NCBI RefSeq assembly: GCF_003171515.1
Contig: NC_089390.1
Coordinates: 9,180,274-9,244,273 of the forward strand
Reading direction: 5' to 3'
Length of the DNA: 64,000 nucleotides
Origin: Pyrenophora tritici-repentis
Taxonomy: Eukaryota > Ascomycota > Dothideomycetes > Pleosporales > Pleosporaceae
The position numbers were made by a program, and so were the translations under genes. Numbering within the stretch: position 1 is the stretch's first letter; each line of letters opens with the position of its first letter. Positions 10,854-20,977 of the stretch are shown here, in pieces. The notes below the pieces were generated by a model. That model did no database searches and was not told where the DNA came from. It was given only the letters and a program-made list of their open reading frames with translations.

Positions 10854-11220
10854 AAGGAATGCATTCTATGTGGTGATGGTTCTGATTGATTCTACGAACA
10901 TAGGTGCTACGAAGATATTGTCAGATATTCACTCTCATCTGGAATACTGATGAAACAGGTAATGATGGTGATGATATTGATGATTGATTGTGTCTTTGTT
11001 CTGTCTACGGTTGTGGGCACACCTAGGGGGTGCCAAGCCTTCCTGTGATCCGATTGGCTCTCACAGATGCTAGGTCGCGCTAGTCTAGCCCAGCGTCTGT
11101 ACGCTCTCATCTTCAACAGTGCTATTATCTGACAGATATACCTAAGCTCAGCGCAAGTTGGGCCAAAGTTGGGCCGAAGTGTTGAGCATCCGACGTCCCT
11201 ACCGATACTCATGATCCGAC
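10854..11220. repeat. Dispersed repeat, copy 1 (split by a nested insertion)
   Basis: Excluding the nested insertion (10919-11134) and one duplicated 5-mer, the flanks form a ~146-bp sequence that matches 20178-20321 closely (shared stretches include TACCTAAGCTCAGCGCAAG and CTACCGATACTCA). It is part of the DNA inserted in the F-box pseudogene. No coding capacity, and element boundaries beyond the shared core are unclear. Confidence 0.75.
10919..11134. mobile_element. Small TIR element nested in the dispersed repeat (216 bp)
   Basis: The ends are TGTCAGATA and TATCTGACA (9-bp inverted repeat), flanked by direct GATAT copies (10914-10918 and 11135-11139). The homologous repeat at 20178-20321 has the unoccupied site (GGTAT at the same point), which confirms an insertion with a 5-bp duplication (6 bp if the preceding A is counted). 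Non-coding and non-autonomous. Superfamily not assigned. Confidence 0.75.
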
Positions 11221-12024
11221 CAATAATAACATACGCTTTTGTGCTCATACATGTGGAGAGGACATACCTGTTATGTTGAGATTATTTTATATCGGATCTG
11301 GTGTAAAGTTACGATTCTGACATCTCAATAAGACTGGCCTTCTTACTCCAGTACAGTGTTCCAAAGTCCGTTAAGAGATTATCTATCTTTAAGGACTTCA
11401 ACAACCAACTTGAATTGGCACTTAATATCGCTACGCCACATTTAGGCCGAGATTCAAAAACTACCTTAGCTGTGGATCTCCAGCTAGCCAAAGCGTTTGC
11501 CGCCAAAAGCCACCATCTAGAGAGCCTTTCTATTTCATACATAATCGACGCCCAGCAATTTCACCTCATGCCAGCAGCTGCCATGTACCTGGAATCCCCT
11601 GCAGCCGCTGACACTCACATCATCCACACTAGCCCGGACAGCTCCTCATCAAAATGTTTATACACTGTTGCGAAACGCTATTTCGGTTGCGTTGAAGATG
11701 CCGCAGCTCAAAAACATGGTGCTCTGGAACAGTGAACCAGGACAAGCCTGTGCGGTAATTTATCAGCGACATACTGCAAGTGCATTAGCTACACTTACAT
11801 GGCGTGGTACATGGAATTTTGAGCTCAGTGATGATGTTGTTGAGTCCTGGAAGGAGGTTGCCTCTGGTCCCTGCTACATACGGTTGGAAAAGGAAGTAAT
11901 ACGTGACGTGGATATCAGGTCCCATGGTGATACAATTCATCATCTGCGCTTGCCGGATGGAGTTGTTGATTTAGCATCACTATTTCAAATACGTTACGAG
12001 GGAACGATGCAAAGAATGGCCTGA

Positions 12025-12697
12025 TCAATGCATTTGTAAAAAATTCTATCTACTTGCTGGCTGGTCTTGGCTTCGCTGACTAGCCCGTGAACAGGCTGCG
12101 CTACTGACCCAGGACACCACGTGAAGGTGCTAGCCAATCGTCCTGGTAAAGAAGAGAAGAAGAAAGGTCTATCCTGTTGACATTCATCGCTACTCGGGTT
12201 CTTCGAGGACCTAGTGTACAATTTTCAACCCTGCTGTCTTCTCCGTACATTACAAATTCGTGTTGCATTCGAGCGACACTACTGTAGCGAAAGTTTCCAA
12301 TTTCGCAAAACCTAGAATCGTCGTTTTCGACTGACTTGACGTAGACCAATCGGATCGATGACACGGCCTACCACTGAATGCTTCGCTTTACCGGCATGTT
12401 CTGTAAGCCAAAATATGTGACGTATACCATTCAATATTTTTGTAATATTGCTTTGAGTTGCTTGAGCTTTGTGGGGCCCTTTAGGCGAACCACAACCAAC
12501 AGCTCAGCAGCCATACTTACCTATACCACAACTCTGGTTCAGCCACTCGCTACCACAGATTGATTTAAGCCATGGATTATAAAATAAGGCCAAATCCTCT
12601 AGACCTTTCTCCTCTCCTAAACTTCCGCACAATTCAGCTCCCGAGTTTACATTCCCAAGATCAACCAAGCGCAGCTATATCACCCCTTCTCAGCATC
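12025..12697. other. Non-coding stretch
   Basis: About 670 bp between the F-box pseudogene and the next small gene. Nothing supported; the downstream part is probably the promoter and leader of the gene at 12698. Confidence 0.45.
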
Positions 12698-13117
12698 ATG
12701 AAGTACTTCCAAGACTCAACGTACTCTTCAGGCCAAGACCACATGCCACAAAATTTAGATAGCCAGAACGTGGTGGCAGTTGCCGTCGAACACTCGGCGC
12801 AATCATCCAGACCACCCTCCTGCCCGATACCTTCGCCAATGAGAGACGATGCGTTCATAAAGCATGTAGATAACATCGTCGCAGCCCAAGCCATGATCAC
12901 CAGCGGGGTGGCTACAAACACATCGACAGAGACACTAGTTGCCAGTACGAACAGTGGCGTTACTACAAATACATCCACAGAAACGCTAGGGACCTCGGGA
13001 CCCATATCGCCTCCGGAGAGTTTGGCTTTACGTGGAAAGAAGTCACCAAGATGGTTGAAGTCAGTCAAGAGAATCATCAAGAAGAGTGCCGCAGCTATAT
13101 TTAGCCGCAAGATTTAA
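12698..13117 (+). CDS. Small unknown protein with an internal duplication
   Basis: 139 aa if started at ATG 12698 (context GCATCATGAAG). The frame is open further 5' to 12572, but that part is Pro/Leu-rich and looks like leader. The middle carries a 17-residue tandem duplication (SGVATNTSTETL, then SGVTTNTSTETL), also visible as a 51-bp DNA repeat. The C-terminus is strongly basic with an amphipathic-helix look (RWLKSVKRIIKKSAAAIFSRK), which could bind membrane or nucleic acid. No signal peptide and no domain recognised. Coding status rests on composition and length only. Confidence 0.45.
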   Translation: MKYFQDSTYSSGQDHMPQNLDSQNVVAVAVEHSAQSSRPPSCPIPSPMRDDAFIKHVDNIVAAQAMITSGVATNTSTETLVASTNSGVTTNTSTETLGTSGPISPPESLALRGKKSPRWLKSVKRIIKKSAAAIFSRKI

Positions 13118-13625
13118 ACCCAGGCCTTTGCCACCAGACGGGATCGTTGGGAAAAATACCCGCCATTTCCATCACCGAGAACCAGAAAAGGAACTCCCAC
13201 GCGAAGAGATTGGGAAAACAAGTATTGCATTCATCTCGGGGACTTTGCTATAGAGAACGCAACGAAAAGACTTGTCTCACGCTTTCCTACCGGCCACTGT
13301 TGTCGGCATAGCACGACGAAGCAACACGGTAACACGCCACAGACATAACGGGATCAGTAGTGTCAACTGGCGGACCTCGACCCACGACTTGTAAATTATA
13401 TCCATAGACTAGGTACCACGAAGCCGCGCTGCAACGCATAAGACTCCGGCAGTACCCGCCTGAATGTCCCCTGGGAGACTGCAAATAGGCGTTATACCAC
13501 TATCAATCAATCAATCTACCGGCTACTGCCAACCTAGCATCCTCTTGTCCAAAACTATCGCTCCCCAACGATTACAGCCAACAACTTTAAGGCCACCAGC
13601 TTACACGACACCGGATATCTAGAAC
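13118..13625. other. Non-coding stretch
   Basis: About 510 bp between two convergent genes. No feature seen beyond a short CAAT run at about 13503-13517. Confidence 0.45.
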
Positions 13626-14255
13626 TTACGCGAACATCTCAAGGGTGATACCATGCGGCCCCCCATCAGCCATGGTGTAGTCGAGCTCATACCAGTACGC
13701 CTCCAAATCCCTCGCACCAGCAGGATGAATGATAAACTGCGCCACACCCTTCGGACAGTCGAACCACTTGCCAAATATCTCACTGGTACCCAGATCCTTG
13801 TCCAAAATAAAGATCGCAACGTGCTCAATAGTAGCCGGCTTGGTGTTCCAAGTAGTACCGCCGTTGACGAGCGTGGGCTCGATACGGGAAATGTTGATGG
13901 CGAAGGGGGCTTGGCCTTTGAGGCCGACGGGCGCGCTCTTGAGCTTGTTCGTGTTGAGGTGGAAGTTTACGTGGCAGTGCGTGTTGCCGTGGTCGGGAAC
14001 GTCGAAGTTGACGGCTGTCCATTGTTCGTCTCCAGTTTGGCTCTGAGGGTGTGGTTAGTGTGTGCTAGATATGGATGGTTGTTGGGGTGGGAGGGTTTGT
14101 ACGTTGAGGCTGACGGTGGCGTCGGGCTGGGTTTTGAAAGCGATGTTTGGCTGAGCTTCTTTGAGAGGGAGGAGCATGTGCGGGAATTGGATGTCTATTA
14201 GTTCGGCGAAGACCGTGAGGCCGAATAGGGCTGAGAGGAGGGCGAGGGCGAGCAT
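13626..14255 (-). CDS. Small secreted protein of unknown function
   Basis: Two exons, 14255-14103 and 14042-13626, with a 60-bp GT-AG intron (14043-14102) in phase 0, give 189 aa. An N-terminal signal peptide is clear (MLALALLSALFGLTVFAEL). The mature part is rich in beta-type sequence. It has a CHVNFHLN block after the intron, then IEHVAIFILD, WFDCPKGVAQF and, near the end, EAYWYELDY and GGPHGITLEM. The general look resembles fungal secreted proteins annotated with a But2-like C-terminal domain, but I cannot confirm that. Possible extracellular or effector-like role is inference. Splicing is well supported because the frame closes only with the intron removed. Confidence 0.7.
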
Positions 14256-15396
14256 GTTGAGTTTGAGGCGGTTGGTTTAGCTTAGTTGAGAAATGGTAAT
14301 GCAATTGCTGGCTTGATGGATGTTGATGCTTCACATGCGGGCCTTTTATACTGAATATGTGGAGTACAACACCCCCTGGACTCGAATTTCGATAATCATT
14401 TGAGAGTAGGCAGAAGAAGTCTTGCACTACCTGAGCGGCTCCACCCGGGTGTCATAAAATACTGGACATACTAGTGTAAAATGGCCACTGTAGCCGCCAG
14501 ACACGTCTATTGGGTGCTTACCCCCACTGTCCAGTATTTTATGTCACCCAGGTGATTCTGCCGGAAAGTATAGACAACCACGAATGTTACATGGAGAAAT
14601 TGCGTGTTGCTCAATGGTCAGTCTTGGTGTGAATACTACAGACGAAGCCATTCATTGAACTTGTACAACATGGTAATACATCAATGAAAGTGCAGCACTT
14701 GGAAATCATAATTTTACCCCGTTATGCAAGAACTGAGCCCTTTGCTCACTGGTTGCCATATCAGGTCAAAGCTGTCACCCGCGTGTTTGCGTGCCCGTAA
14801 GCTATGGCCCGAGATATTGGCACATTATCAAACGCCCAAAAAGGTACCTGTGTTCCATTCAGTGGTGACTTCGGTAAACGGGAATCTTCCAGTGGTAACG
14901 ACTAGCAACCAAGTGGCTGACTTCGTGAGACGACCTTTGTTGTTCAGAAACGTAAACTGCGGTACGTAGGTACAAGAAAACAACGCGTCACCGTAATCAT
15001 CAAGGAAACTGAGAGTAGTGAGAAAATTGGTATTAGAAGAATCCAGATCATGGGTGAGAGAGAGGTAGGTCGGCGGGCCCGCTGCAGTCCAGACAGTGGT
15101 GATCTACCATGTGTTGCGCGATGCGGCATAGTTGCAGTGGTGATGCAACATAACGGGTCTCAATCAAAACGATCTATAACTAGCATGTTTGAGACAGCAA
15201 AAGGTCTGAGTGCTGACGAGATATATGTCTGAAGTAAGTGGGACGGGTACAACGGCGTCCAACCTCGGCAAGTGGGGCTGACGTCACACCTCACTGCTGC
15301 AGCTCTCCGTCTCTGCAACTTCACATCTCCATCTCAACATGCAGCATCTGGAGGCGGCTTGCTGACAAACTAAATGACGAAAAGAGTTCTGGCGAA
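14256..15396. other. Intergenic region with one MITE
   Basis: About 1.1 kb between divergent genes. Contains the CACCCGGGTG-family MITE copy at 14442-14554. No other supported feature. Confidence 0.5.
14442..14554. mobile_element. CACCCGGGTG-family MITE, copy A (113 bp)
   Basis: TIRs of about 27 bp starting CACCCGGGTGTCATAAAATA and ending in the near-perfect complement. The internal CTAGTGTAAAA and CGCCAGACACGTCTATTGGG segments are shared with four other copies in the window. The immediate flanks (GCTC and ATTC) do not form a clear target duplication, unlike copies B, C and D. Confidence 0.85.
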
Positions 15397-16578
15397 ATGG
15401 CCTTTCTATCCAGATTGCGACCCGCCCTGAAGCCTCGATCGGTTGCACCAGCCACTCGCATCTCCGCATCGCGACGGACCCTTTACCTCGCGCCGCCGTT
15501 CCTCTTGGACGATTACATACCTCGCTACCAACTACTTTCATCGATAGACGCCTCCAAGAAACGCTCCCTAGCGTATGCGCACTTGAGTAACTGCAACCTG
15601 TGTCCTCGACTTTGCGGGGTAAACCGCTATGAGAAGACGGGCGTGTGCCTTATAGGAGCAGAGACGGTCAAAGTTGGCACAATAGCGCCCCATTTCGGCG
15701 AAGAACCCTTCATCCAGGGACACAACGGCTCTGGAAGCGTCTTTTTCAGTGGTTGCAATCTCCGTTGTGTCTTTTGTCAGGTGAACCCATCTACGTTGCT
15801 CACCATAGGAGATACATGCTGACTCCGTGCCCAGAACCACGACATCTCCCATACGCGTAATGGCTTTGATCTCACGCCAGAAGAACTCGCTGAATGGTTC
15901 ATGAAGCTGCAAGATGTGGGCCGAGTTCACAATATCAACCTCGTCACACCAGAACATGTGGTACCGCAAGTAGCCTTGGCCTTGCTACACGCGCGTGAGC
16001 TCGGCCTGCGCTTACCCATCATCTACAACACGTCATCGTTTGATTCGCTCGAAAGCCTAGAACTACTGGATGGCCTGATTGACATCTACATGCCAGACTT
16101 CAAAGTGTGGAGTAACACGTCGAGCAAACGGTTGCTCAAGGCGGACAATTACACCGAGGTGGCAATGGAGAGCATCAAGGCCATGCACAAACAGGTCGGC
16201 GATCTTTGTTTTACACCCGATGGCATTGCCAAGAAGGGTGTGATTGTGCGACATCTGGTCATGCCGAGTATGGAGGAGGAGGGAAAGGAGATTGTCAAGT
16301 GGCTTGCGAACGAGCTGGGGAAAGACGTCATGGTACATATAATGGAACAATACTTTCCGCGCGCACATGTGGGCAAGGAGAGGCGCGGCCGTACAAGCCA
16401 AGAAGTCGTAGAACCTGGCGGTGTTGAAGCATCACCCGCAATCAAGAAGGAAGTGCGATATGCTGACATTAACCGGCCGGTTGACCTAGATGAAGTGGCA
16501 TCGGTCAAGAAGGCTGCGCAGGAAGCAGGCTTGTGGAGGTTTGTCGAAGCATCGAGACATGGTGGCTTCAATATCTGA
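15397..16578 (+). CDS. PflX-type radical SAM protein, probably mitochondrial
   Basis: Two exons, 15397-15780 and 15835-16578, with a 54-bp intron in phase 0, give 375 aa. The join restores FSGCNLRCVFCQ-NHDISHTRNGFDLTP. The radical SAM cysteines are Cys120, Cys124 and Cys127 (CxxxCxxC). An extra Cys triplet at 66, 69 and 73 (CNLCPRLCGVNR) precedes it. The pattern (GEEPFIQGHNGSGSVFFSG, HNINLVTPEHVVPQ, LLDGLIDIYMPDFK, VRHLVMPS, MEQYFPRAHVG) is that of the bacterial PflX/pyruvate formate-lyase-activating-enzyme-like group, whose substrate is unknown. The N-terminal ~35 residues are Arg/Ser-rich without acids, as in a mitochondrial presequence. Expected chemistry: [4Fe-4S]-dependent cleavage of S-adenosylmethionine to a 5'-deoxyadenosyl radical. 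Upstream in-frame codons to 15238 look like leader. Confidence 0.85.
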
Positions 16579-16583
16579 GAAGG

Positions 16584-16697
16584 CATCCGGGTGTCATAAG
16601 ATACTTGACATGCTAGTGTGAAAGAGCGACTGTAGTCGCCAGGCACGCCTATTAGGTGCTTACTTCACACTGTCAAGTATTCTATGACACCCAGGTA
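16584..16697. mobile_element. CACCCGGGTG-family MITE, copy B (114 bp)
   Basis: Ends CATCCGGGTGTCATAAGATA and the matching complement, flanked by a 4-bp direct duplication AAGG (16580-16583 and 16698-16701). It starts 5 bp after the radical SAM stop codon, so the 3' UTR of that gene must contain it. Confidence 0.85.
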
Positions 16698-16895
16698 AAG
16701 GCATGATGATCGACTTCGCACTCGCAGCTGCCGCACCCGAGTCGTACTTGCCTCCACGCGTACGCGTCGTCGGCTAGTACCTGCCTCAACAGTGGGAAAC
16801 GATTTCACGTCAACACTTCACCAGCTGCCCAATGTTGACCACAAACACAAACCCACGCATATCGATTGCGCATTACTACAACGTCGCTCACCATC

Positions 16896-17880
16896 ATGGA
16901 CAACCTTGCAGACATTGAACAGATCGTACACGATCTCAAGGTGGACAGAGACACTTGGCACGCAGTTGCCCTCCAATACCGGGCTGCATTCGAAGCCCAG
17001 ACGACCCGCCTCAGCGAGCTCCAGGATGTGTGCTTCGCCACGCAAGCCGAATTGGAAAACGAACGAGTACAGCAGCGTCGACTACAGGTCACGTCGAACC
17101 AAAGCGAGAACTACCTTCACAGCACCTTTGATGGGGCTGGAGACCACAAGCTGAACGGTTCTTTCGGCACAGCGGCTATCCTCTCACCTAGGAGGAATGA
17201 TAACGACCGCACCCAAAAACCATCGGATGGATACGCAAATCCACTGTTCAAGCGAGTGCAGGAGTGCGCAGCCCAGAAGAACTATGGAACCGCCCTAGTC
17301 GAGGTTGAACGACTACTGCGCGGTCCTCTGAGCTCCAAAGCCCGCGCCGAAGGACTATTGTTGAAGAGCAACGTCCTGCGAGCCTCTGGTCCCGAGGAAC
17401 TATTCGACGCGCTGGCTGCGTGTAGCGAGGCTGTGGAATTGTGCGATCGTATTTCCGAACTGGAAACCTTCCTACCGAGAATACAATACCAGCGTGGCTT
17501 ACTGTATCAGGAGCTGCGCATGCTCCGTGATGACAAAGAAGTGGCCAGCACAGTCAGTGATGACGGTCTACTATCTACTGAGGCTAGTGACTTTCGCAAG
17601 TCAAAAGATGATGATCTGGATTTACTGCGCTTTGCTAAGCGTCGGTCGGGCTTCGATGAGAACCGTACCATGGAGGGCTTGCTTGCACGTTTGGAAGAGA
17701 AGGAATTCGAGGTACGGCATTCCTCACCATGCTGCGAATTTGGACCTTACTTACCATGCGCAGAGCAAACGCCGGCGTGTGAGTACACAGCTTAGGCAGC
17801 GCGCTGCAGCGAAAGCGAGGCGAATGTCCCTACCCTACCGCTGGGTGAAGTCGAAGAGCGAAGAATATCACCTAGTTTAG
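16896..17880 (+). CDS. Unknown coiled-coil/helical-repeat protein
   Basis: Two exons, 16896-17711 and 17764-17880, with a 52-bp intron in phase 0, give 310 aa. The start ATG 16896 has a good context (CACCATGGAC). Residues 1-70 predict a coiled coil (DNLADIEQIVHDLKVDRD through ELENERVQQRR). Residues about 115-215 form repeated helices of TPR-like type (ALVEVERLLRGP, ALAACSEAVELC). The C-terminus after the intron is very basic (SKRRRV, AAAKARRM). No family recognised. A role as an adaptor or nuclear scaffold is a guess. It precedes another helical unknown (18213-19781) in the same orientation. Confidence 0.7.
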
Positions 17881-18212
17881 ATCAGGTGCTCCGATCAATC
17901 CGTTGCCCTATAACGGAAGATTCGACTGGAATAAAAAAGGGATACCCTTTGATTTAGGAGCGTCTCTGTCCATTGTTCGGACATGGAGGGTTCATTGAGA
18001 AATTACTTTGGGCAGTCTTGGCCGTCTTTGTTGCTACGGCGCTCGCCCACACAAAGGACATTCCGAAAGAACAAGAGGACCGAAACTCAAGTAACATAGT
18101 CTTGTTCGGGAGTAATCAACCTCATGCTGTCAATTTTATAATTTTTGAAGATAGCTAAATCAATTTATTCACATACCAGCCGACAAAATAGCCCTGTTTA
18201 CCATACACATAA

Positions 18213-19781
18213 ATGTTCTGGGGCACTAATCAGCCATCAAGCATGCTTGATGAGTACGAATGTCACCCTGTGGATCCTTCAGAGTGGATGGAAAGTATCT
18301 CACCGGTTGAGATACAAGACGAGACAGAAGAAGACGAGAGATACGCATTTGTATCGCCGCTTCTCGACCCATCTCAATGCGAGGAAGACTCTGCTAGCAA
18401 TGACGAATCAGATATTGTAGAAAAGGGCCCTGCGAATGCTGTTCCGCCTCACCTAAGTCCAGATGACGCTTTTTGGACCCGTATGCGACTGGTACAAATC
18501 CGCAACCTTCTAGTTCGCTGCCAAATCCTCTACACCACCGTGAGATGCATGGAGCGCAGACCTTCGAAACCACCCACCGATGCTCAGCTGGATCGATACT
18601 ATAAGAAGATACGGTACCTCGGCACTAGAGCACGAAAAGTAGCTGAGGCCATAGGAGGCGACGACTTACGAGCGCGAGCCGAATATTGGGCGGGACGCGG
18701 CTGCGGTGGCCTACAGGATTGGCAGGCAGCCATCACCCATTTCACAGCAGCGATCAAGTTTGACGTACCCAACTTTACAGACGAAAAAGAAGAATTACGC
18801 CAAAGAGGATTACTACAAGAAGAGAAAAACGACGTGGAGTTTCTACTACAAAGCGTGAAGCAGCGCGAGCGAGACTTGGAGCAGCGAAAAGAAAACGCGA
18901 TCAGAGAGAAATATGGCGATATCCATCCCAACTTACACCCACCGGATATTAACTGGGCTTTGTTAAAAGGTCCGCGCTGGACTCCAGACCGAGACCGCCT
19001 CGTAGAACTTGCAAAGACACAGTATGGCAGCACGAGGCAATCCATGAGTCGCTTCACCATCACCGAAAACGGGGAAGAGGGTTACACAAAGGAAGAGATC
19101 AGTTTCATCTACGAGAGAATGGCTATGGAGGACACGAGCGAATTTTCACGAAAATTGCTCAGCGTGGAGGAGTGGCGGTATATCGTCCGTGGAGATGAGC
19201 CCGGAGATGGTCAAGATGGTTCCCCGCAGCAGCAAGCTCAGCATAGCGAGCCCGCAGCTGAAACAAATGCTCGCCTTCCTGACATAACCCTTACTACACC
19301 GACTGAAAGATCTTCATCAGAGAGTTCAAGACAGACGTCAATGGAATCAAACGATGCACACTTGAAAAAACCCCAGTCAGTCTCCAATCCACCACTACCA
19401 TCACCGCCTCCGTTGAGATTATCCAAATTGGAAAACACAAGTTCACCGACATCACCACGCCTCACCATCAAGGAACGACGAAAAAAGAAGGTGAAGAGTA
19501 TTGTTATGCCACGGGGACAGACTGGGGTGGTTGCTTCGCGTGCTTTGCCGAAGTCTGCTGAACCTAAAGATAACAAAGGAACGGGCGACGAGGAGAGTGA
19601 GGGCGAGATTGTGGATGTGAGGTTGGATCATACACTAGATGTTGAGGAGACCATTGCTAGCATTTTTGAGAGGGATGCTGAGAATGCTGGTAATGAGAGT
19701 GGGGGAAGTACGCCACGGGTGGCTGGATTTGAGGACGAGAGTGGGGAGAGTACGCCACAGGTGGCTACTGAGTCAAAGTGA
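18213..19781 (+). CDS. Unknown TPR-like protein with a repetitive, apparently truncated C-terminus
   Basis: Intronless, 522 aa. The N-terminus is acidic. Residues about 85-200 are helical and TPR-like (ARAEYWAGRGCGGLQDWQAA). A charged coiled segment follows (FLLQSVKQRERDLEQRKENA). The second half is Ser/Pro-rich and disordered with a basic patch (IKERRKKKVKS). At the end, ESGxSTPxVAxxEDE units repeat. The stop at 19779 falls inside this repeat, and repeat units continue past it in another frame to about 19992, so the gene has probably lost about 70 residues by a 1-nt shift. No family recognised. It shares the helical-repeat style of its upstream neighbour. Confidence 0.7.
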   Translation: MFWGTNQPSSMLDEYECHPVDPSEWMESISPVEIQDETEEDERYAFVSPLLDPSQCEEDSASNDESDIVEKGPANAVPPHLSPDDAFWTRMRLVQIRNLLVRCQILYTTVRCMERRPSKPPTDAQLDRYYKKIRYLGTRARKVAEAIGGDDLRARAEYWAGRGCGGLQDWQAAITHFTAAIKFDVPNFTDEKEELRQRGLLQEEKNDVEFLLQSVKQRERDLEQRKENAIREKYGDIHPNLHPPDINWALLKGPRWTPDRDRLVELAKTQYGSTRQSMSRFTITENGEEGYTKEEISFIYERMAMEDTSEFSRKLLSVEEWRYIVRGDEPGDGQDGSPQQQAQHSEPAAETNARLPDITLTTPTERSSSESSRQTSMESNDAHLKKPQSVSNPPLPSPPPLRLSKLENTSSPTSPRLTIKERRKKKVKSIVMPRGQTGVVASRALPKSAEPKDNKGTGDEESEGEIVDVRLDHTLDVEETIASIFERDAENAGNESGGSTPRVAGFEDESGESTPQVATESK

Positions 19782-19950
19782 GGAAAGTACACGACAGGTC
19801 GCCAGATCTGAGGATGAAAGTATAGAAATTATGCCACAGGTGCCTAAATCTGAGGATGAGAGTGGGAAAAGTACGCTACGGGTGGCTGAATCTGAAGATG
19901 GGAGTGCGGGTGGGGAAGGTATGCCACGAGTGACTGAACCTGAGGTTAGG
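19690..19950 (+). repeat. Degenerate coding minisatellite across the stop codon
   Basis: Units built on GAGGATGAGAGTGGGRRAAG and ACGCCACAGGTGGCT recur about five times, each near 54-60 bp. The first units are in frame with the 522-aa gene. From about 19770 the same peptide repeat (SEDESxxxxPQV) continues in a different frame, showing an indel within a unit. Confidence 0.7.
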
Positions 19951-20177
19951 AAATGGGGGATTTCTGCTGTTATGAGGGGAGTTCTTAGTTAGAAGATAGA
20001 GGAGCAGTAAGGTTGATGTGGCAATGTAGACTCGGATGCAACATGGAAGGACTGTTCGCTTCATAGCTCGGGATGATAACTGTGAAAGCAGAACGTCGAG
20101 AGCTAACCACTAACAATAAAACATCTAATCTGTTGGTTGGCTTTGCACTAAGTACGTAAAGGGAAATAACGATAACT

Positions 20178-20321
20178 AGGAATGCATTCTGTTCGGTGGT
20201 TCTGATTGATTGTCTACGAACATAGCTGCTACGAAGGTATACCTAAGCTCAGCGCAAGGTGGGCCGAAGTCGGGCCGAAGTGTCAAGCAGCCGACGTCTC
20301 TACCGATACTCACGATCCGAC
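20178..20321. repeat. Dispersed repeat, copy 2 (uninterrupted)
   Basis: About 144 bp matching the two halves of 10854-11220 and representing the empty site for the nested element there. Differences are mostly transitions. Non-coding. Confidence 0.75.
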
Positions 20322-20864
20322 ATAATCTCTTTCTCAACGAATGACTAAATAGTATGATTTGAACTGTACAATTTCATGGTCAAATGTGGTAAAGGCGACC
20401 CACTGCTACGGAAGTGTCGAGATTGGATGCAAGCCACGTAGGGCGTCCACCAAAAGACCTACCCATTGTGGAAATAGGCAGATCTACTTAATCAAAATCG
20501 CATGCATGAACCTTGGATGAGTACACATGCAGGCGCACGCAGGCACGGGTTATCGGACACCCTTCCCCAATTCCGCAGCCGATCCGAGGTGGGTCTCGAT
20601 ATCTGATTCGCTCATCGGCAAGCAGTGCAATCAAGACATATTCGTGCTCATGCACCATTTCCATCACATACGACCATAGGACATCGACAATAGCGCTTCC
20701 CGTTCGCTCAGCGGTACTCAAGCGGTGTACCGGCGGATTAGTAGTCAGGTGGGTGACCACTGGCGAATCCCCGCTGTTGTATGTTTTTTTGCCGTTTTTA
20801 GTGGGCCGGGAGGGATGCAGTAGTGGAAGTAGCACCGCTTTAGATCTAGCCATTAGATCTCAGA

Positions 20865-20977
20865 AACCCGGGTGTCATGAAATACTGGACATACTAGTGT
20901 AAAAAAGCCACGGTAGTCGCCAAACACGTCTATTGAGTGCTTGCCCACACTGTCCAGTAGTTTATGTCATCTAGATG
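20865..20977. mobile_element. CACCCGGGTG-family MITE, copy C (113 bp)
   Basis: Begins AACCCGGGTGTCATGAAATA (first base diverged) and ends with the diverged complement TGTCATCTAGATG. Flanked by the 4-bp direct duplication CAGA (20861-20864 and 20978-20981). Its 3' TIR is the most decayed of the five copies. Confidence 0.83.

Larger units (their letters stand above)
9800..12024 (+). pseudogene. Decayed F-box gene, interrupted by repeats
   Basis: An F-box-like N-terminus is clear from ATG 9800 or 9854 (LLPADIRLLIFDEI, then CAAVCKEWLAILEPKNFSQL). The frame then meets TAA at 10073 and TGA at 10331 but stays protein-like beyond both (PLVQHICLNIDLPQYACPTC; later WHDPKHGWINGQQVE; then VTGFCIRRQLRHQLSP). 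This type of sequence is familiar from the large F-box families of Pleosporales. The gene is lost at about 10635, where repeat DNA begins. It resumes at about 11310 (VKRLSIFKDFNNQLELALN), shifts frame near 11585, and continues in the 11668-12024 frame (ALKMPQLKNMVLWN, LTWRGTWNFELSDDVVESW) to its end. Breaks: two nonsense codons, one frameshift and one insertion of about 650 bp. Both stops could come from C-to-T change (CAA/CGA to TAA/TGA), as RIP would give, but this is not proven. Not functional as it stands. Confidence 0.75.

Noticed and set aside
20488..20902. Overlapping open frames on both strands (121 and 129 codons)
   Set aside because: They overlap each other antisense, have no recognisable domain and lie between repeats.
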